A stretch of 64,000 nucleotides of DNA from Ferruginibacter sp. (lineage in GTDB: Bacteria > Bacteroidota > Bacteroidia > Chitinophagales > Chitinophagaceae). Shown one piece after another: positions 63,412-64,000 of the stretch. The position numbers and the translations under genes were made by a program. Every line of letters begins with the position of its first letter. The first letter of the stretch is position 1. Where the stretch lies: assembly GCA_025350645.1 (NCBI GenBank), contig JANXXM010000092.1, positions 56,266 to 120,265 of the forward strand, in the 5' to 3' direction. The notes under the pieces are model-generated. The model was not told the origin of the DNA. It saw only the letters and a list, made by a program, of their open reading frames with translations, and did not search any database.

Positions 63412-63651
63412 GACTTACTGGGGCATGCTGATATTAAAAACACTTTACGTTACACCCATGTAAGTATAAAAGATTTGGGTAAAATTGAAAGCCCGCTGGA
63501 TGAAATACTCAGAAAAAAAGCTTATAATTTGTTGAGCTTTTTTAATTTACGCAACAAACCAAAAGTTGTATTTCCGCAGATTTTTTATAAAAAAATTTTG
63601 CGTATTTTTTATAAAATTTTATTGATCAATAATAAAATTAAAATTGTTTAA
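63412..63651 (+). pseudogene. Tyrosine recombinase (integrase) fragment, C-terminal end only
   Basis: The frame opens right after a TAG at 63409 and reads DLLGHADIKNTLRYTHVSIK and DLGKIESPLDEIL. This is the end of a tyrosine recombinase: the LGH box with catalytic His, the TLRYTHVS box with the nucleophile Tyr, and the SPLD ending shared by integron integrases and related Bacteroidota integrases. The N-terminal and core-binding parts and the first catalytic Arg are absent. The frame runs on to TAA 63649 in AT-rich sequence that is unlikely to be native. Confidence 0.8.
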
Positions 63652-63754
63652 TATGAAATAGTGGTGTATTTTGTTGATGATACCAGAGTTGTACGCCATA
63701 TTATTTGACCACTCAAACCTGCACAAACTTTAGAGATTTTTAGCCAATTTTCAT

Positions 63755-63762
63755 TAAATTTG
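63755..63762 (+). promoter_or_regulatory. -7 promoter box of the right-edge gene
   Basis: TAAATTTG fits TAnnTTTG and ends four bases before the GTG start at 63767, so the transcript may be leaderless. No clear -33 TTG was seen at normal spacing. Confidence 0.45.
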
Positions 63763-63766
63763 TATA

Positions 63767-64000
63767 GTGAAAAAAGACAAAATAAATCATTTAGACTTCT
63801 TAATTGACAAGCTAACAAACTCGATAGAAAATACTATATCGGGAGACAGTTTTCAAACAGAAGTTTCAACTTTTACAACGAAAGACTTAAAACAATCCAC
63901 CAAGAAAAATGAGTGGCAATTTAATTGGAAACAAGAACTTGCAAATAACAGTAGAGAAGTTTATAAACTGACAATTGTAAACAACCCAGACATTATTCAA
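63767..64000 (+). CDS. Accessory protein of unknown function (partial, C-terminus beyond window)
   Basis: GTG 63767 opens a frame that stays open for the last 78 codons. The visible protein is hydrophilic (KKDKINHLDFLIDKLTNSIE, SFQTEVSTFTTKDLKQSTKK, NEWQFNWKQELANNSREVYK) and ends KLTIVNNPDIIQ at the edge. I cannot assign a family from this N-terminus. It follows the recombinase fragment by 115 bases, fitting an acquired gene. No ATG precedes the conserved-looking part. Confidence 0.6.
   Translation, partial: MKKDKINHLDFLIDKLTNSIENTISGDSFQTEVSTFTTKDLKQSTKKNEWQFNWKQELANNSREVYKLTIVNNPDIIQ

Overview
The window looks like a chromosomal segment of a Bacteroidota bacterium, most likely from Chitinophagaceae or a close relative. 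It is AT-rich. Genes are rarely preceded by Shine-Dalgarno sequences, and several start next to TAnnTTTG-type -7 boxes with an upstream TTG. There is a type IX secretion tail on an M1 peptidase, a Rho with a long charged insertion, and many Bacteroidota-type genes (aromatic operon with a DAHP synthase/chorismate mutase fusion, LptC beside CoaX, TlpA-like proteins, hybrid kinases). Family assignments come from reading the sequence only; no database search was run.

Layout. 1-709: sialate O-acetylesterase cut by the window edge. 972-6222 (minus): an aromatic amino acid operon (pheA, aminotransferase, tyrA, GNAT, DAHP synthase-chorismate mutase, possibly a lipoprotein). It is preceded by what reads as a complete transcription attenuator: a 26-residue leader peptide rich in Phe and Tyr, a perfect 11-bp terminator hairpin with a T-tract, and a perfect 10-bp competing antiterminator pairing. 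This is the clearest new regulatory finding. 6240-12326: an accessory island with an IS30 remnant, a secreted protein, an AAC(3)-I-like acetyltransferase, an orphan gene and a flavin monooxygenase/MFS pair. Most of these genes are followed by a related palindromic intergenic motif, and two copies of a ~90-bp repeat lie there. A third copy abuts a truncated IntI/Xer-like tyrosine recombinase at 63412-63651. Together this suggests a cassette-type acquisition system or its remains.

12327-18655: selD-mnmH (2-selenouridine in tRNA), half an MFS transporter, a secreted protein, and rho. 19096-21525: a TonB-like pseudogene, then a secreted hydrolase gene lying between two copies of the 5' region of the neighbouring omega-amidase gene. 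21693-33328: uvrB, a hybrid histidine kinase, a T9SS M1 peptidase, GH25 lysozyme, a TlpA-type thioredoxin protein, and typA. 33609-41587: a surface-polysaccharide glycosyltransferase cluster containing meaB and a broken DUF5648-repeat gene. 41668-53031: housekeeping and stress genes (LON-like, coaX, outer membrane protein, lptC, aldo/keto reductase, YffB-like, TMEM175-like, OsmC, SDR, YifB, DUF885) plus a DinB-like pseudogene. 53231-61354: a two-component cluster with two large multi-PAS kinases, two NarL-type regulators and a lone receiver. 61358-63145: long-chain acyl-CoA ligase. The right edge holds the repeat, the recombinase fragment and a truncated accessory gene.

No tRNA, rRNA or CRISPR array was recognised.
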